Positions 38,571-47,978 of a stretch of DNA of 64,000 bases are shown piece after piece; within the stretch, counting starts at the first letter, position 1; each line of letters begins with the position of its first letter. The position numbers were made by a program, and so were the translations under genes. Under the pieces are notes generated by a model. It did not search any database, was not told the origin of the DNA, and saw nothing but the letters and a program-made list of their open reading frames with translations. Origin of the DNA: Agrobacterium vitis. GTDB lineage: Bacteria > Pseudomonadota > Alphaproteobacteria > Rhizobiales > Rhizobiaceae. The DNA lies in NCBI RefSeq assembly GCF_013426735.1, contig NZ_AP023272.1:2772501-2836500 (forward strand), written 5' to 3'.

Positions 38571-39668
38571 GTCCCGGCCGCAGGATAGCAAATTTGGCTT
38601 AACTGTTTGCAAAGACGTAAAGTCCCGCAATGACACATTACGCACTCCCATTCGCGCCATCATTTCCCGATTAAGTAACCTTTCTTTGCACAACCACCCC
38701 TCTGCCGACCCAGAATCGGAAACGCCGAATACAACCCTTGAGATAAAGACGCACCAATACTCCCTCCATCTCCAGAGGAGACAGTGAAGCGGTCGTCATG
38801 TTATCGCTATCATTAGTATGCTCTTTTTAAGGGAGTTTTCAAGCTTGATGTGATAACCATCACATCAATGAAGTCTAATGCCTTTATGTTCACTTAATAT
38901 TCTTTTTTTGTTCACGTGCATTTTAGCACTCTCAAACATTGAATTCCCTAATGATTACAAGTAGTTTTAGGCAAAAATTATTTCACTTATAATGCCGTTA
39001 GACGCACTAGAATTTAAATCGATTTGATTGCCGATCAACCCACTTGCGTAAGCCTGCGTTAACGCAATAGCCTCGGGTTACGCATGTCAGAGTTAAGTTC
39101 ATACTACTCTTGATTGAACATTAATCATCTAGAAACAAGGGGAAACAACAGAGTGGTTTGTCTCAAAACGAAGCAACCACCTCATGTCTTCTCCAGGAAC
39201 CATTAGGCATCAAACACGGAGCTCCCCGCCCTCGTCCGAGAGGAAAAAGACAAGCGCGCCTCATAGCGTCATAGAGCAGTTGGCGAGCGCTCTCAAATGT
39301 GGGTTTCTCCGCCATCGTGATCTCAAACCGGGTGCGATGGGATAAGCGTTCTCGCCGCAAACCTGTCAAGTTCAGCATGACTGCCCCGCCGATTGCACCA
39401 CGGAAAAGGCCGAAATCCAGACAAGACGGCAAAGTATTTTGCGGTAAAATAATACCACACATCTAATCATCTGTTTTTTATGGACTTTTCGAACTCCGCC
39501 ATCAAGCGACCATCCTTGACCGAACCCGGCACCGCGACTATAAAGCCGCCAGCTTGCGGCCCTATGGACCGCATTCTTTTTGTGCGTGTGAAAGCGCACA
39601 AGACAAGCAACAAGAAACGCCCGACCGGCCGTTAACGGCTGAAAGGGTCCAAAAGAAAGTTGAACCTC

Positions 39669-40133
39669 ATGTCTACCTTCGTTCAGAAGCCTGCAGAGGT
39701 GGAGAAGAAGTGGGTTATCATCGATGCCGAAGGGCTCGTTGTTGGTCGCCTCGCCACCGTGATCGCCACCTATCTGCGTGGCAAGCACAAGGTCACGTAC
39801 ACTCCCCACGTCGATGATGGCGACAATGTCATCGTCATCAATGCCGAAAAGGTCGTCCTGACCGGCAAGAAATACACCGACAAGACCTATTATTGGCACA
39901 CCGGCTATCCGGGTGGCATCAAGGAACGCACGGCGCGCCAGATCATCGAAGGCCGTTTTCCGGAGCGCGTTCTTGAAAAGGCTGTCGAGCGCATGATTCC
40001 CCGCGGTCCGCTTGGCCGTCGCCAGATGAAGAACCTGCGCGTTTACGCCGGGTCCGCCCACCCCCACGAAGCCCAGCAGCCTGTCGCTCTCGACGTGGCC
40101 AAGCTGAACAGCAAGAACGTAAGGAGCGCCTAA
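39669..40133 (+). CDS. rplM: 50S ribosomal protein L13
   Basis: The 154-residue L13 of the large subunit. Motifs include [32 protein letters not shown] and the basic segment [21 protein letters not shown]13 binds 23S rRNA early in assembly. The start is the ATG at 39669 ([15 protein letters not shown]), with AAAGAAAG upstream; a TTG three codons earlier is in frame. It is followed after 2 nt by rpsI, the universal rplM-rpsI operon. Confidence 0.98.
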   Translation: MSTFVQKPAEVEKKWVIIDAEGLVVGRLATVIATYLRGKHKVTYTPHVDDGDNVIVINAEKVVLTGKKYTDKTYYWHTGYPGGIKERTARQIIEGRFPERVLEKAVERMIPRGPLGRRQMKNLRVYAGSAHPHEAQQPVALDVAKLNSKNVRSA

Positions 40134-40135
40134 GT

Positions 40136-40603
40136 ATGGCTGACCTCTCTTCCCTGAAGGATCTCGGCACGGCGCAGGAAGCTTCGGCTCCCGTTCACGT
40201 CCGTAAGGTCGACGCTCAAGGCCGCGCCTACGCGACTGGCAAGCGCAAGAACGCAATTGCCCGCGTTTGGGTCAAGCCCGGCACTGGCAAGATCACGGTC
40301 AATGGCCGCGATTTCCCGGTTTACTTCGCCCGTCCGGTTCTGCAGATGATTCTGCAGCAGCCTGTCGTTGCTGCTGCTCGCACCGGTCAGTTCGACGTTA
40401 TCGCCACCGTGACCGGTGGTGGTCTGTCCGGCCAGGCTGGCGCTGTGCGTCACGGCATTTCCAAGGCGCTCACCTACTTCGAACCAGGCCTGCGCTCGGT
40501 TCTGAAGAAGGGTGGCTTCCTGACCCGCGACAGTCGCGTTGTTGAACGTAAGAAGTACGGTAAGGCAAAAGCTCGCCGGTCCTTCCAGTTCTCCAAGCGC
40601 TAA
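40136..40603 (+). CDS. rpsI: 30S ribosomal protein S9
   Basis: The 155-residue S9. A short N-terminal extension (about 27 residues) precedes the core, which starts [20 protein letters not shown]. The C-terminal tail ends RRSFQFSKR, the basic tip that reaches the P-site tRNA. The start is the ATG at 40136, two bases after the rplM stop, so translation is probably coupled. A terminator follows. Confidence 0.98.
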   Translation: MADLSSLKDLGTAQEASAPVHVRKVDAQGRAYATGKRKNAIARVWVKPGTGKITVNGRDFPVYFARPVLQMILQQPVVAAARTGQFDVIATVTGGGLSGQAGAVRHGISKALTYFEPGLRSVLKKGGFLTRDSRVVERKKYGKAKARRSFQFSKR

Positions 40604-40628
40604 TTGCGCTTCTGGAATTTTGCATTGG

Positions 40629-40657
40629 AAAAGCGGGGCTTCGGCTCCGCTTTTTTA
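40629..40657 (+). terminator. Rho-independent terminator of rplM-rpsI
   Basis: AAGCGGGGC and GCTCCGCTT pair (one G-U) around a TTCG tetraloop and are followed by six T, 26 nt after the rpsI stop. Confidence 0.9.
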
Positions 40658-40749
40658 TTTGTCCGATCACCAATTTGAATTGGTCTACTTCGACTGAAGG
40701 AGCACACTGGCAGCATGCCATGCCTCATCCCAACAGAGAGTCGCTAGTG

Positions 40750-41082
40750 ATGTCCGGTTTTACCAAGCTGCCTTCTCCCCCCTATTATGTCGTCTGTTTT
40801 TCCTCGCTCAGAACCGAAGTCAGCAATGGCTACGATGACATGGCCGAGGCCATGGTGACGCTTGCCAGCCAGCAGCCAGGCTTTCTCGGTGTGGAATCCG
40901 CCCGCGATGCCTCCGGGTTCGGCATAACCAATTCCTACTGGAGCGATGAAGCCTCGATCCGCGCCTGGAAAAAAGTCGTGGATCATCTGGCAGCGCAAAA
41001 CCAAGGCCGTGCGGAATGGTACAGCCGCTACGAGGTACGCGTGGCAAAAGTGGAGCGGGCCTACAGCTTTGCGAAAGCCTGA
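40750..41082 (+). CDS. antibiotic biosynthesis monooxygenase (ABM)-fold protein
   Basis: A 110-residue single-domain ferredoxin-like alpha/beta barrel protein. The pattern YYVVCFSSLR, then ASQQPGFLGVESARDASGFG and ITNSYWSDEASIRAWKKVVD, is that of the ABM superfamily (the conserved W in SYWSDEAS). Members range from quinol monooxygenases to proteins without known activity. The start is the ATG at 40750. Its position after rpsI is usual in rhizobia. Confidence 0.8.
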   Translation: MSGFTKLPSPPYYVVCFSSLRTEVSNGYDDMAEAMVTLASQQPGFLGVESARDASGFGITNSYWSDEASIRAWKKVVDHLAAQNQGRAEWYSRYEVRVAKVERAYSFAKA

Positions 41083-41152
41083 CACAGCAAGGATTGCCGA
41101 TTGCCACTGGCTTCAGTTTGACCGGTGACGCAGACAAACCTTGGAATTGAAG

Positions 41153-41998
41153 ATGATAAAACGGCCTTACAATATTTGCATCGTGGAGCCGAAAGGCTTC
41201 GGTCACTCGAAAGCCTTTGAGGAAGTCGCAGAGGCCCTCGACTATTCCTTGAAAGAATTGGGGTATCCGACGGCCCTTTCAGTCAACAGAGTGACCGACG
41301 ACGCCGTCAACATCATCTTCGGGGCACATCTCCTCCCCTTGCAGGACCTTCACAGCCTTCATCCGAGCACGATCATCGTCAATGCCGAACCTTTGTCGGT
41401 AACCTCCGAAAGGACACGTGACCGGGTTCTCATCTGCCTCAACGCTGGCTTGGAAATCTGGGATTACAGTCTGGCGAATATCGAGATCCTTAACCGAATC
41501 GGTGGGCGGCCAGCCAAATATCTGCAATTGGGCTTTCAGAAAGAACTGGACCGGATAGCGCCTGCACCGGTGCGGGATATCGACGTGCTTTTTTATGGCT
41601 CGATGAATGAACGTCGCGCAGAGATTCTCTACGGCTTGCAAGCCAGAGGGCTGATCATTGAGCATCTGTTCGATGTGTATGGACGCAAGCGCGACGCCTG
41701 GATCGCCAGGTCCAAAGTGGTTTTGAACATGCATCTGCTGGAATCGCAGATTTTCGAAGTCGTGCGCGTGTTCTATCTGCTCATCAATGGCGTGGCCGTC
41801 GTCGGCGAAGTCAATGGGCCGGAAACGCTGATCGATGACCGGTTTGCGCAGGGCATCGTCGCCGCACCCTATGGTGATCTGATCGACGTTACGGAACAGC
41901 TGGTGCGCGATGCTGCCAGGCTCGAGAAACAACGCACTCTAGCCCGCGACGCCATCAAGCGCTATCCGCAAGTCGCCTTCACCCAACAGCTTCTTTGA
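41153..41998 (+). CDS. GT-B glycosyltransferase-like protein, paralogue 1
   Basis: 281 residues, no signal peptide or membrane helix. The N-terminal half (YNICIVEPKGFGHSKAFEEV, NIIFGAHLLP, TIIVNAEPLS) and the C-terminal half (DIDVLFYGSMNERRAEIL, VYGRKRDAWIARSKVVLN, QIFEVVRVFYLLINGVAVVG) resemble two Rossmann domains of CgeB-like GT-B glycosyltransferases. A direct family hit is not certain. The start at 41153 gives the same length as the next gene, its close relative. Sugar donor and acceptor are unknown. Confidence 0.7.
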   Translation: MIKRPYNICIVEPKGFGHSKAFEEVAEALDYSLKELGYPTALSVNRVTDDAVNIIFGAHLLPLQDLHSLHPSTIIVNAEPLSVTSERTRDRVLICLNAGLEIWDYSLANIEILNRIGGRPAKYLQLGFQKELDRIAPAPVRDIDVLFYGSMNERRAEILYGLQARGLIIEHLFDVYGRKRDAWIARSKVVLNMHLLESQIFEVVRVFYLLINGVAVVGEVNGPETLIDDRFAQGIVAAPYGDLIDVTEQLVRDAARLEKQRTLARDAIKRYPQVAFTQQLL

Positions 41999-42116
41999 TG
42001 TCTGATGGTAGAAATGGACGGACTACAGGTTTGCGAAAGCCAACTGCGCCATGGTCACAGCCATTACCGTCATGCACCGAGCGTGCAGCACGGCCTCGTA
42101 ACAGCTGGTCGGCGAC

Positions 42117-42962
42117 ATGAGTTCTGAAAAATACAATATCTGCATCGTGGAGCCCGACGGCTTCGAACATTCCATGGCGTTTCTGGAAATCGCGGAGGCG
42201 CTGGGCTATTCATTGAGAGCACTGGGGCATCAGGCTGCAGTGAATTTCAACGCCTTCGCGCATGACGCAATCAATATCATTTTCGGCGCCCATCTGATGA
42301 CCCCACAGGATATCGCCGATTTCAAGCCGAACACGATCATCGTCAATGCCGAACCGCTCTCGGCGATTGACGCGCCCGTGCGGGAGCGCATTCTCACCTG
42401 GTTTGAAACCGGACTGGAAATCTGGGATTACAGCCGGGCCAATATCGAGATCCTGAGCCAGATCGGCGGACGGCCAGCCAAATATCTACAATTGGGCTTC
42501 CAGAAGGAACTGGATCGCATTACGCACGCGCCGCGCCAAGATATCGACGTCCTGTTTTATGGCTCGATGAATGAGCGGCGCGCCGCCATCATTGATGGTC
42601 TGCGCGACCGGGGCCTTGCCGTTAAGCGCCTGTTCAACGTCTATGGACGCGACCGAGACGCCTGGATCGCCCGTTCCAAAACCGTCTTAAACATTCATTT
42701 TTTCGACGCGCAAATTTTTGAGGTCGTGCGGGTCTTCTATCTGCTCAACAATGGCGTGCCTGTTGTCGGTGAGGTCAATGGACAGGCAACGCAAATCGAG
42801 GAGCGGTTTGCCCAAGGCATCGTGGCTACCCCCTATGACGATCTTATCGACGTCACGGAAAAGCTGGTGCGCGATCCCGAACGACTTGCACGGCAGCGCG
42901 CAATCGCCCGCGACGCCATCACGCCCTATCCGCAAACGGTATTTACGCAAATGCTGCTTTGA
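42117..42962 (+). CDS. GT-B glycosyltransferase-like protein, paralogue 2
   Basis: 281 residues and alignable without gaps to the gene 118 nt upstream. Both share YNICIVEP, NIIFGAHL, TIIVNAEPLS, LEIWDYS, GRPAKYLQLGFQKELDRI, DVLFYGSMNERRA and ARSK. The last third is the most conserved, as expected for the donor-binding domain of a GT-B enzyme. The pair is a tandem duplication that has diverged. It lies between conserved core genes (rpsI and agmatinase), so it looks like an accessory insertion. Confidence 0.7.
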   Translation: MSSEKYNICIVEPDGFEHSMAFLEIAEALGYSLRALGHQAAVNFNAFAHDAINIIFGAHLMTPQDIADFKPNTIIVNAEPLSAIDAPVRERILTWFETGLEIWDYSRANIEILSQIGGRPAKYLQLGFQKELDRITHAPRQDIDVLFYGSMNERRAAIIDGLRDRGLAVKRLFNVYGRDRDAWIARSKTVLNIHFFDAQIFEVVRVFYLLNNGVPVVGEVNGQATQIEERFAQGIVATPYDDLIDVTEKLVRDPERLARQRAIARDAITPYPQTVFTQMLL

Positions 42963-43020
42963 CACAGGCCGAGGCCTCTATAGGATTGCTGCATCGAATA
43001 CCGGATGCGGATCAAATACC

Positions 43021-43974
43021 TTGGCAGATAAATCCATAGACCACGCCTTCACGGCAAACGATCTCACATCGGCGGCCACCGACCCGACCTATGCCGGCGT
43101 GCTCTCCTTCATGCGCAGGCGCTATACCAAGGTGCTGGATGGAGTGGACACGGCGGTCTGGGGCATTCCCTTCGATGCCGCCACCTCCAACCGGCCCGGT
43201 GCCCGGTTCGGGCCGCAGGCGATTCGACGTGCCTCGGCCATTTTCGACAATGACCCGCAATATCCGTTCGAGCGCGACCTGTTCGCGGCCATGCCGACCG
43301 TGGATTACGGTGATTGCCGTCTGGACTATGGCAATCATTGGGAGACACCCGCTACGATTGAAAAGGAAGCGGCCGATATTCTCTCTAAGGCGAACTTCCT
43401 GCTGACGCTTGGCGGCGACCATTTCATCACCTGGCCGCTGCTGAAGGCCCATGTCGCCAAACATGGCCCTCTGGCGCTGGTGCAATTCGATGCCCATCAG
43501 GATACCTGGTTCGATGACGGAAACCGGATCGACCATGGCTCCTTTGTCGGGCGGGCGGTGCGCGAAGGCCTGATTGTCCCCTCAAGGTCAATCCAGGTCG
43601 GCATCCGCACTCATGCGCCTGACGATTGCGGCATCCGCATCCTCTACGGTCACCAAGTGGAGGACATGCGTGCCGGCGAGATCGCCGCGCTGATTGTCGA
43701 GCATACGGCGGGCCAACCCGCCTATCTCACCTTCGACATCGATTGCCTCGACCCTGCCTTTGCCCCCGGCACCGGCACGCCGGTCGCAGGTGGACCATCC
43801 AGCGCAAAAATCCTCTCAGTTCTGCAAAACCTTCATCCGCTCGACATAAGAGGAGCCGATATAGTCGAGGTAGCGCCCGCCTATGACCATGCCGATATCA
43901 CCGCCATTGCAGGGGCAACGGTGGCGATGTATATGCTGGGGCTGCGCGCTGAAAAGCTGGCGCGCTCCAGTTGA
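43021..43974 (+). CDS. speB: agmatinase (ureohydrolase)
   Basis: The 317-residue arginase-superfamily enzyme hydrolyses agmatine to putrescine and urea. The binuclear Mn motifs are visible: GGDHFITWP, FDAHQDTW and DIDCLDPAFAPGTGTP. The likely start is TTG at 43021 (LADKSIDHAFTANDL), read as Met; it gives the normal Rhizobiaceae length. No ATG fits before the conserved N-terminus. Guanidinobutyrase is a possible alternative specificity. It is 58 nt after the glycosyltransferase-like gene and 69 nt before argC. Confidence 0.92.
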   Translation: MADKSIDHAFTANDLTSAATDPTYAGVLSFMRRRYTKVLDGVDTAVWGIPFDAATSNRPGARFGPQAIRRASAIFDNDPQYPFERDLFAAMPTVDYGDCRLDYGNHWETPATIEKEAADILSKANFLLTLGGDHFITWPLLKAHVAKHGPLALVQFDAHQDTWFDDGNRIDHGSFVGRAVREGLIVPSRSIQVGIRTHAPDDCGIRILYGHQVEDMRAGEIAALIVEHTAGQPAYLTFDIDCLDPAFAPGTGTPVAGGPSSAKILSVLQNLHPLDIRGADIVEVAPAYDHADITAIAGATVAMYMLGLRAEKLARSS

Positions 43975-44043
43975 TAAAATGATTCAAGCAATTCGGGATT
44001 TGAATCCGCAAAAGCGGGCAATTCCCTGAAAAGAGAGGGTAAA

Positions 44044-44976
44044 ATGACAGCGAAAATCTTCATTGACGGCGAACACGGCACCACCGGCCTGCAAATCCGC
44101 AGCCGCATGGCCGACCGCCGCGATGTGGAATTGCTGTCGATCCCCCAAGAGCAGCGCCGCAATGCCGCCCTGCGCGAGGACATGCTTAACAGCGCCGATA
44201 TCGCCATTCTGTGCCTGCCCGACGATGCCTCGAAAGAGGCTGTGTCGATGCTGGCTGGCAACAACAACGTGCGGATCATCGATACGTCCACCGCCTTCCG
44301 CGTCGCGAAGGATTGGACCTACGGTTTTGCCGAAATGGACAAAGCCCAGGGCGACAAGATCCGCTCGGCCCGCTGCGTTGCCAATCCCGGTTGCTACCCG
44401 ACGGGCGCTATTGCGCTGATCCGGCCGCTTCGGGCTGCGGGCATCCTGCCGGACGGCTACCCGGTTTCGGTCAATGCCGTTTCCGGCTATAGTGGCGGCG
44501 GCAAGCAGTTGATCGCGCAGATGGAAGACGAGAGCCATCCCGAGCATCTGACCGTCAACAACTATGTCTATGGCCTGAACCTCAAGCACAAGCATGTGCC
44601 GGAAATGCAGGCCCATGGCCTGCTGGATCGCGCACCTCTGTTTTCACCATCGGTCGGACGGTTCCCGCAGGGCATGATCGTGCAGGTTCCGTTGTTCCTG
44701 GAGGATCTGGCCGATGGCGCGACCGTAGAAAGCATCCATGCGGCGCTTTCCGCCCATTATGCCGGGCAGGACATCGTCAAGGTCGTCGCCCTGGAAGACA
44801 GCGCCAAGCTCGGTCGCGTCGATGCCGAGGAACTGGTGGGCCAGGACACGATGAAGCTCTTCGTGTTCGGCAATCCGGGCTCCGGCCATGTCAATCTCGT
44901 CGCCGTTCTGGACAATCTCGGCAAGGGTGCGTCCGGTGCAGCGGTCCAGAACATGGACTTGATGCTGTCGGCGTGA
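44044..44976 (+). CDS. argC: N-acetyl-gamma-glutamyl-phosphate reductase, type 2
   Basis: The 310-residue enzyme performs the NADPH-dependent third step of arginine synthesis. The short type-2 form has the nucleotide loop [15 protein letters not shown] at the N-terminus and the catalytic Cys117 in [27 protein letters not shown] follows. GGGTAAA-type spacing (AAGAGAGGGTAAAATG) gives a good ribosome site. Its placement with rplM-rpsI and agmatinase is the usual Rhizobiaceae order. Confidence 0.96.
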   Translation: MTAKIFIDGEHGTTGLQIRSRMADRRDVELLSIPQEQRRNAALREDMLNSADIAILCLPDDASKEAVSMLAGNNNVRIIDTSTAFRVAKDWTYGFAEMDKAQGDKIRSARCVANPGCYPTGAIALIRPLRAAGILPDGYPVSVNAVSGYSGGGKQLIAQMEDESHPEHLTVNNYVYGLNLKHKHVPEMQAHGLLDRAPLFSPSVGRFPQGMIVQVPLFLEDLADGATVESIHAALSAHYAGQDIVKVVALEDSAKLGRVDAEELVGQDTMKLFVFGNPGSGHVNLVAVLDNLGKGASGAAVQNMDLMLSA

Positions 44977-44992
44977 TCGTTTGAAAAGCTCT

Positions 44993-45859
44993 TTGAAAGC
45001 CCCCATCTTTCCTCCATCTCTGATGGAGACATGGGGGCTTTCGCATCTCCGGCAGATCGCCGATACCCCTAGCAGCCTCATTTACCGTGCCACACAGGAC
45101 GAACGCCCCGTCGTTGTCAAAGCCCTGAAGCCGGAGGGTAGCGGCGAGCGACCCGGCCTTGTTTTTTTGCGCTGGCGGGCTGGCATCGGTGCCATCAAGC
45201 TCATTGATCAGGCTGGCGACATCGCCCTGCTGGACGATGCGGGCGACCTGTTGCTGCGCCATCATCTTGGCAAGGTCGGAGACCCGGCAGCAACGGAGAT
45301 CATTGTCAATGTCCTGGCGCGCCTGCATGCGCCCTCGCCCGACCCTGTTCCCGATGCGTTGACGCCGTTAAAGGCCCATTTCAACGCCCTGTTTGCGCTC
45401 GAAAAAACCATTTCGGACCCTGCTATCGCCGAGATCATCCATTGGACGGCAGCACTTGCCCGCAGCCTGCTTGCGGAGCAACAGGATATCAAGCCGCTAC
45501 ACGGCGACCTGCACCACGATAATGTCATCAGCGATGACGGTGGCAATTGGCTGGCCATAGATCCGCAGGGCCTGCTGGGCGATCCGGCCTATGATGTCGC
45601 CAATGTATTCGGCAATCCTCTCCACGCCCCAGATCTCGTTCTCGATCCCCGGCGCGCGAGGGACCTCAGCCAGCGGTTTTCGGTGGCGCTGGGCTGTTCG
45701 CCGCGCAAAATCCTCAGCTATGCCGCGGCTCATGCGGGTCTCTCCTGCGCCTGGACACTGAACCGTCCGCTGACCGCATCCGGCAATGCCAATCTTACTG
45801 AGCGGCTTGGCTTTGCACGACTGGCACGGTCCATACTTGCTGAACAGTTTGTTGACTGA
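44993..45859 (+). CDS. StrB-like aminoglycoside/hydroxyurea phosphotransferase family (APH_6_hur)
   Basis: About 288 residues with a kinase fold like streptomycin 6-phosphotransferase StrB. Matching features are the N-terminal PIFPPSL followed by IADTPSSLIYRA, the nucleotide Lys in PVVVKALKPEG, FLRWRAGIGAIKLID, the catalytic LHGDLHHDNV and the metal region AIDPQGLLGDPAYDVANVF. Chromosomal relatives occur widely and their natural substrate is unknown. The start is uncertain: TTG 44993 aligns with StrB, TTG 44981 and ATG 45023 also fit. The 5' end lies in a long hairpin (44995-45042). It starts 16 nt after argC. Confidence 0.82.
   Translation: MKAPIFPPSLMETWGLSHLRQIADTPSSLIYRATQDERPVVVKALKPEGSGERPGLVFLRWRAGIGAIKLIDQAGDIALLDDAGDLLLRHHLGKVGDPAATEIIVNVLARLHAPSPDPVPDALTPLKAHFNALFALEKTISDPAIAEIIHWTAALARSLLAEQQDIKPLHGDLHHDNVISDDGGNWLAIDPQGLLGDPAYDVANVFGNPLHAPDLVLDPRRARDLSQRFSVALGCSPRKILSYAAAHAGLSCAWTLNRPLTASGNANLTERLGFARLARSILAEQFVD
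44995..45042 (+). repeat. two-level hairpin at the argC / StrB-like junction
   Basis: GAAAGCCCCCAT (44995-45006) pairs with ATGGGGGCTTTC (45031-45042) over 12 bp, enclosing a second stem CTCCAT (45012-45017) with ATGGAG (45023-45028). It begins 18 nt after the argC stop and covers every start codon proposed for the kinase gene except TTG 44981 and, at its edge, TTG 44993. No T-run follows. It may be the argC 3' end or may limit translation of the kinase. Confidence 0.65.
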
Positions 45860-45921
45860 TCCGCCTATCGTGCGGGTTGCCACGACGACGTATATTCCGG
45901 CCATATGTTCAGGAGCAAACC

Positions 45922-46749
45922 ATGACCAATAGCCGTCTCCCCGTTTATTTTATCCCCCATGGCGGCGGGCCATGGCCCTTCATGGATTTTCCGAAGGACG
46001 AGCAGGGCAAAGGCCCCTGGGACGATCTCGCGGCCTTTCTGCAAGGCCTGCCCGACGATCTCGGCGTCACGCCGAAAGCCATTCTCATCGTCTCCGGCCA
46101 TTGGGAAAAGGAACCGCAGGTCACCGTCAGCACAGCAGCAGCCCCCGGCATGCTCTATGATTATTATGGCTTTCCCGCCCATACCTATGAGATAACCTAT
46201 CCCGCCAAGGGCGATCCGGCACTGGCGGCCCATGTGCGCGACCTGCTGCAACAGGCAGGCATCGCTTCAGCGGAAGACGATTCGCGCGGCTTCGATCACG
46301 GTGTCTTCGTTCCGCTGATGGTCGCCTATCCGGATGCGAATGTGCCCGTCGTGATGCTGTCGCTGAAAAATACGCTGGATGCGGAAAGCCATCTGGAGAT
46401 CGGCAAGGCCTTGCAGTCGCTTCGCGATGACAATGTGCTGATCATCGCATCCGGCATGAGCTACCATAATATGCCGATGTTTCGCCGCCGCGATGCCGAC
46501 CACGAAGCCGTTGCCAAACGGTTCGATGACTGGCTGACGGCAGCGGTCGAACTGCCCGACCCGGATGCCCGTGCAGCCAAGCTCAGCCTCTGGGATCAAA
46601 ACCCGGATGCACTTGCCTGCCATGTGCCGGACCATGACCATCTTGTGCCGTTGTTTGTGGCCGCGGGGGCTGCGGGCACCGACAAGGGCGTGCGGACGTT
46701 CAACGGTCTGGCGCTGGGCAAGGCCTATTCAGGCTATCGGTTTGGGTAG
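45922..46749 (+). CDS. LigB/DODA-type extradiol ring-cleavage dioxygenase
   Basis: The 275-residue class III (LigB) family protein has the iron and catalytic His positions in YFIPHGGGPW, VSGHWEK, GFDHGVFVPL and ASGMSYHNM. Bacterial members act on small catechols such as DOPA; in several bacteria they are called 4,5-DOPA dioxygenase. The real substrate here is unknown. The start at 45922 (MTNSRLPVYFIPHGG) follows AGGAGC. The gene overlaps the 3' end of the convergent ctaA gene by 21 bases. Confidence 0.88.
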   Translation: MTNSRLPVYFIPHGGGPWPFMDFPKDEQGKGPWDDLAAFLQGLPDDLGVTPKAILIVSGHWEKEPQVTVSTAAAPGMLYDYYGFPAHTYEITYPAKGDPALAAHVRDLLQQAGIASAEDDSRGFDHGVFVPLMVAYPDANVPVVMLSLKNTLDAESHLEIGKALQSLRDDNVLIIASGMSYHNMPMFRRRDADHEAVAKRFDDWLTAAVELPDPDARAAKLSLWDQNPDALACHVPDHDHLVPLFVAAGAAGTDKGVRTFNGLALGKAYSGYRFG

Positions 46750-47823
46750 CGGATAGGCACCATAGAAGCCGCGCAGATGCGCGACCGTAAAGCCGAGCAG
46801 GATCAGCGCACCGCCCTGATGGGCGAGCGCTGCATCCAGTGGCACCTGCAACAGCAGTGCAGAAATTCCCAGCGCTGCCTGACAGCAGACGATGACAAAC
46901 AGCACGACGCTGCGGCGCGCATGAGTCGTTCCCGGTGCGGCCCGCAGCGACGAGACCATGTGATAGAGCGCCACCAGCAACACGGTATAGGCACCGATGC
47001 GGTGCACGAACTGCACCGTCTTCGGGTTTTCGAAGAAATTCAGCCAGACCGGCTGCTGAACCAGAAGATCGCCGGGGATCAGCGCCCCATCCATCAGCGG
47101 CCAGGTATTGTAGGACATGCCAGCATCCAGCCCTGCCACCAGCGCGCCAAGATAGATCTGGAACAGCACAAGGCACAGTAGCGCTATCGCCCAATGCTTC
47201 GAATGCGCGGTTGGGGCCGGATCGGCGCTATGGCGGGCAAGGCCACGCATCACCCAGACACAGGATGAAAAGATCAGACAGGCTGTAACCAAATGAGTTG
47301 CCAAGCGGTATTGGCTGACCTCGGTGCGTTCCGATAGCCCTGATGAAACCATCCACCAGCCAATAAAACCCTGAAAGCCACCGAGCGCCAGAATGCCCAC
47401 CAGCGGCCAGCGCAGACGCTTCTCGATGCGTCCTGTGACCCAGAAAAACACCAGCGGCAGGGCAAAGATCACGCCGATGCTGCGGGCCAGGAAGCGATGC
47501 GCCCATTCCCACCAGAAAATCGTCTTGAACGCCTCGACCGTCATGCCCTTGTTGACCAGCTCATATTGCGGGATCTGCTGGTAGAGCTTGAACTCTTCCT
47601 CCCATTCCGCCGCGTTCAACGGGGGAATGACACCGTGGATCGGCTTCCACTGGGTAATCGACAAGCCCGAATTGGTCAGCCGGGTCGCGCCCCCAACCAA
47701 CACCAGGGCAAACAGCGCGAGAATCACCAGGCCCAGCCAAAGACGAATTGCGCGGCGGTTGCGGCTCTGCTGGTCGAGGGCGGCAGCTGCCGGGACGGGC
47801 GAAGCGGTGCTGGCGATGGTCAT
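46729..47823 (-). CDS. ctaA: haem A synthase (COX15/CtaA type)
   Basis: The 364-residue membrane enzyme oxidises the C8 methyl of haem O to give haem A for cytochrome aa3 oxidase. Eight helices are visible. Conserved His-containing segments are WWEWAHRFLARSIGV, QFVHRIGAYTVLL and ALAHQGGALILLG; GGATRLTNSGLSITQWKP, which opens the first periplasmic loop, is diagnostic. Size and features are those of the alphaproteobacterial type. A divergent DUF2842 gene starts 155 nt away. Confidence 0.95.
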   Translation of the reverse strand: MTIASTASPVPAAAALDQQSRNRRAIRLWLGLVILALFALVLVGGATRLTNSGLSITQWKPIHGVIPPLNAAEWEEEFKLYQQIPQYELVNKGMTVEAFKTIFWWEWAHRFLARSIGVIFALPLVFFWVTGRIEKRLRWPLVGILALGGFQGFIGWWMVSSGLSERTEVSQYRLATHLVTACLIFSSCVWVMRGLARHSADPAPTAHSKHWAIALLCLVLFQIYLGALVAGLDAGMSYNTWPLMDGALIPGDLLVQQPVWLNFFENPKTVQFVHRIGAYTVLLVALYHMVSSLRAAPGTTHARRSVVLFVIVCCQAALGISALLLQVPLDAALAHQGGALILLGFTVAHLRGFYGAYPLPKPIA

Positions 47824-47978
47824 CGGTCCAATCTCTCCATTCTACAGCATAATCCCGGTCCGAACGCTGTCTTGCGGGCGGAACGGGTGCATTCCAGTTG
47901 ATTTGCATCAGCACCCGGTGCAAAACAAGGGCGGAAGGTTTGCGACATCGCGTCGCGTCCTGCAATCAGGGTCATAGC

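Larger units (their letters stand above)
38362..39668. other. 1.3-kb region without a convincing gene, partly AT-rich
   Basis: From left to right: an R2 repeat (38411-38469), an R1 repeat (38519-38570), about 200 nt of ordinary composition, then a visibly AT-rich stretch (about 38790-39150) unlike its GC-rich neighbours. Near 39160-39460 there is a minus-strand frame (one start at 39315, MAEKPTFESARQLLYD, ending at 39163) with no known domain and no good ribosome site; I do not call it. The last 200 nt should hold the rplM promoter and leader. This may be a scar of past insertion, or host an unrecognised small RNA. Confidence 0.5.

Noticed and set aside
38409..38787. Short frames on both strands before the AT-rich region
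   Set aside because: They consist largely of the R1 and R2 repeats and lack ribosome sites.
39163..39462. 99-codon minus-strand frame upstream of rplM
   Set aside because: No domain recognised, weak start context at both possible ATGs and no partner gene; kept only as a note in the gap entry.
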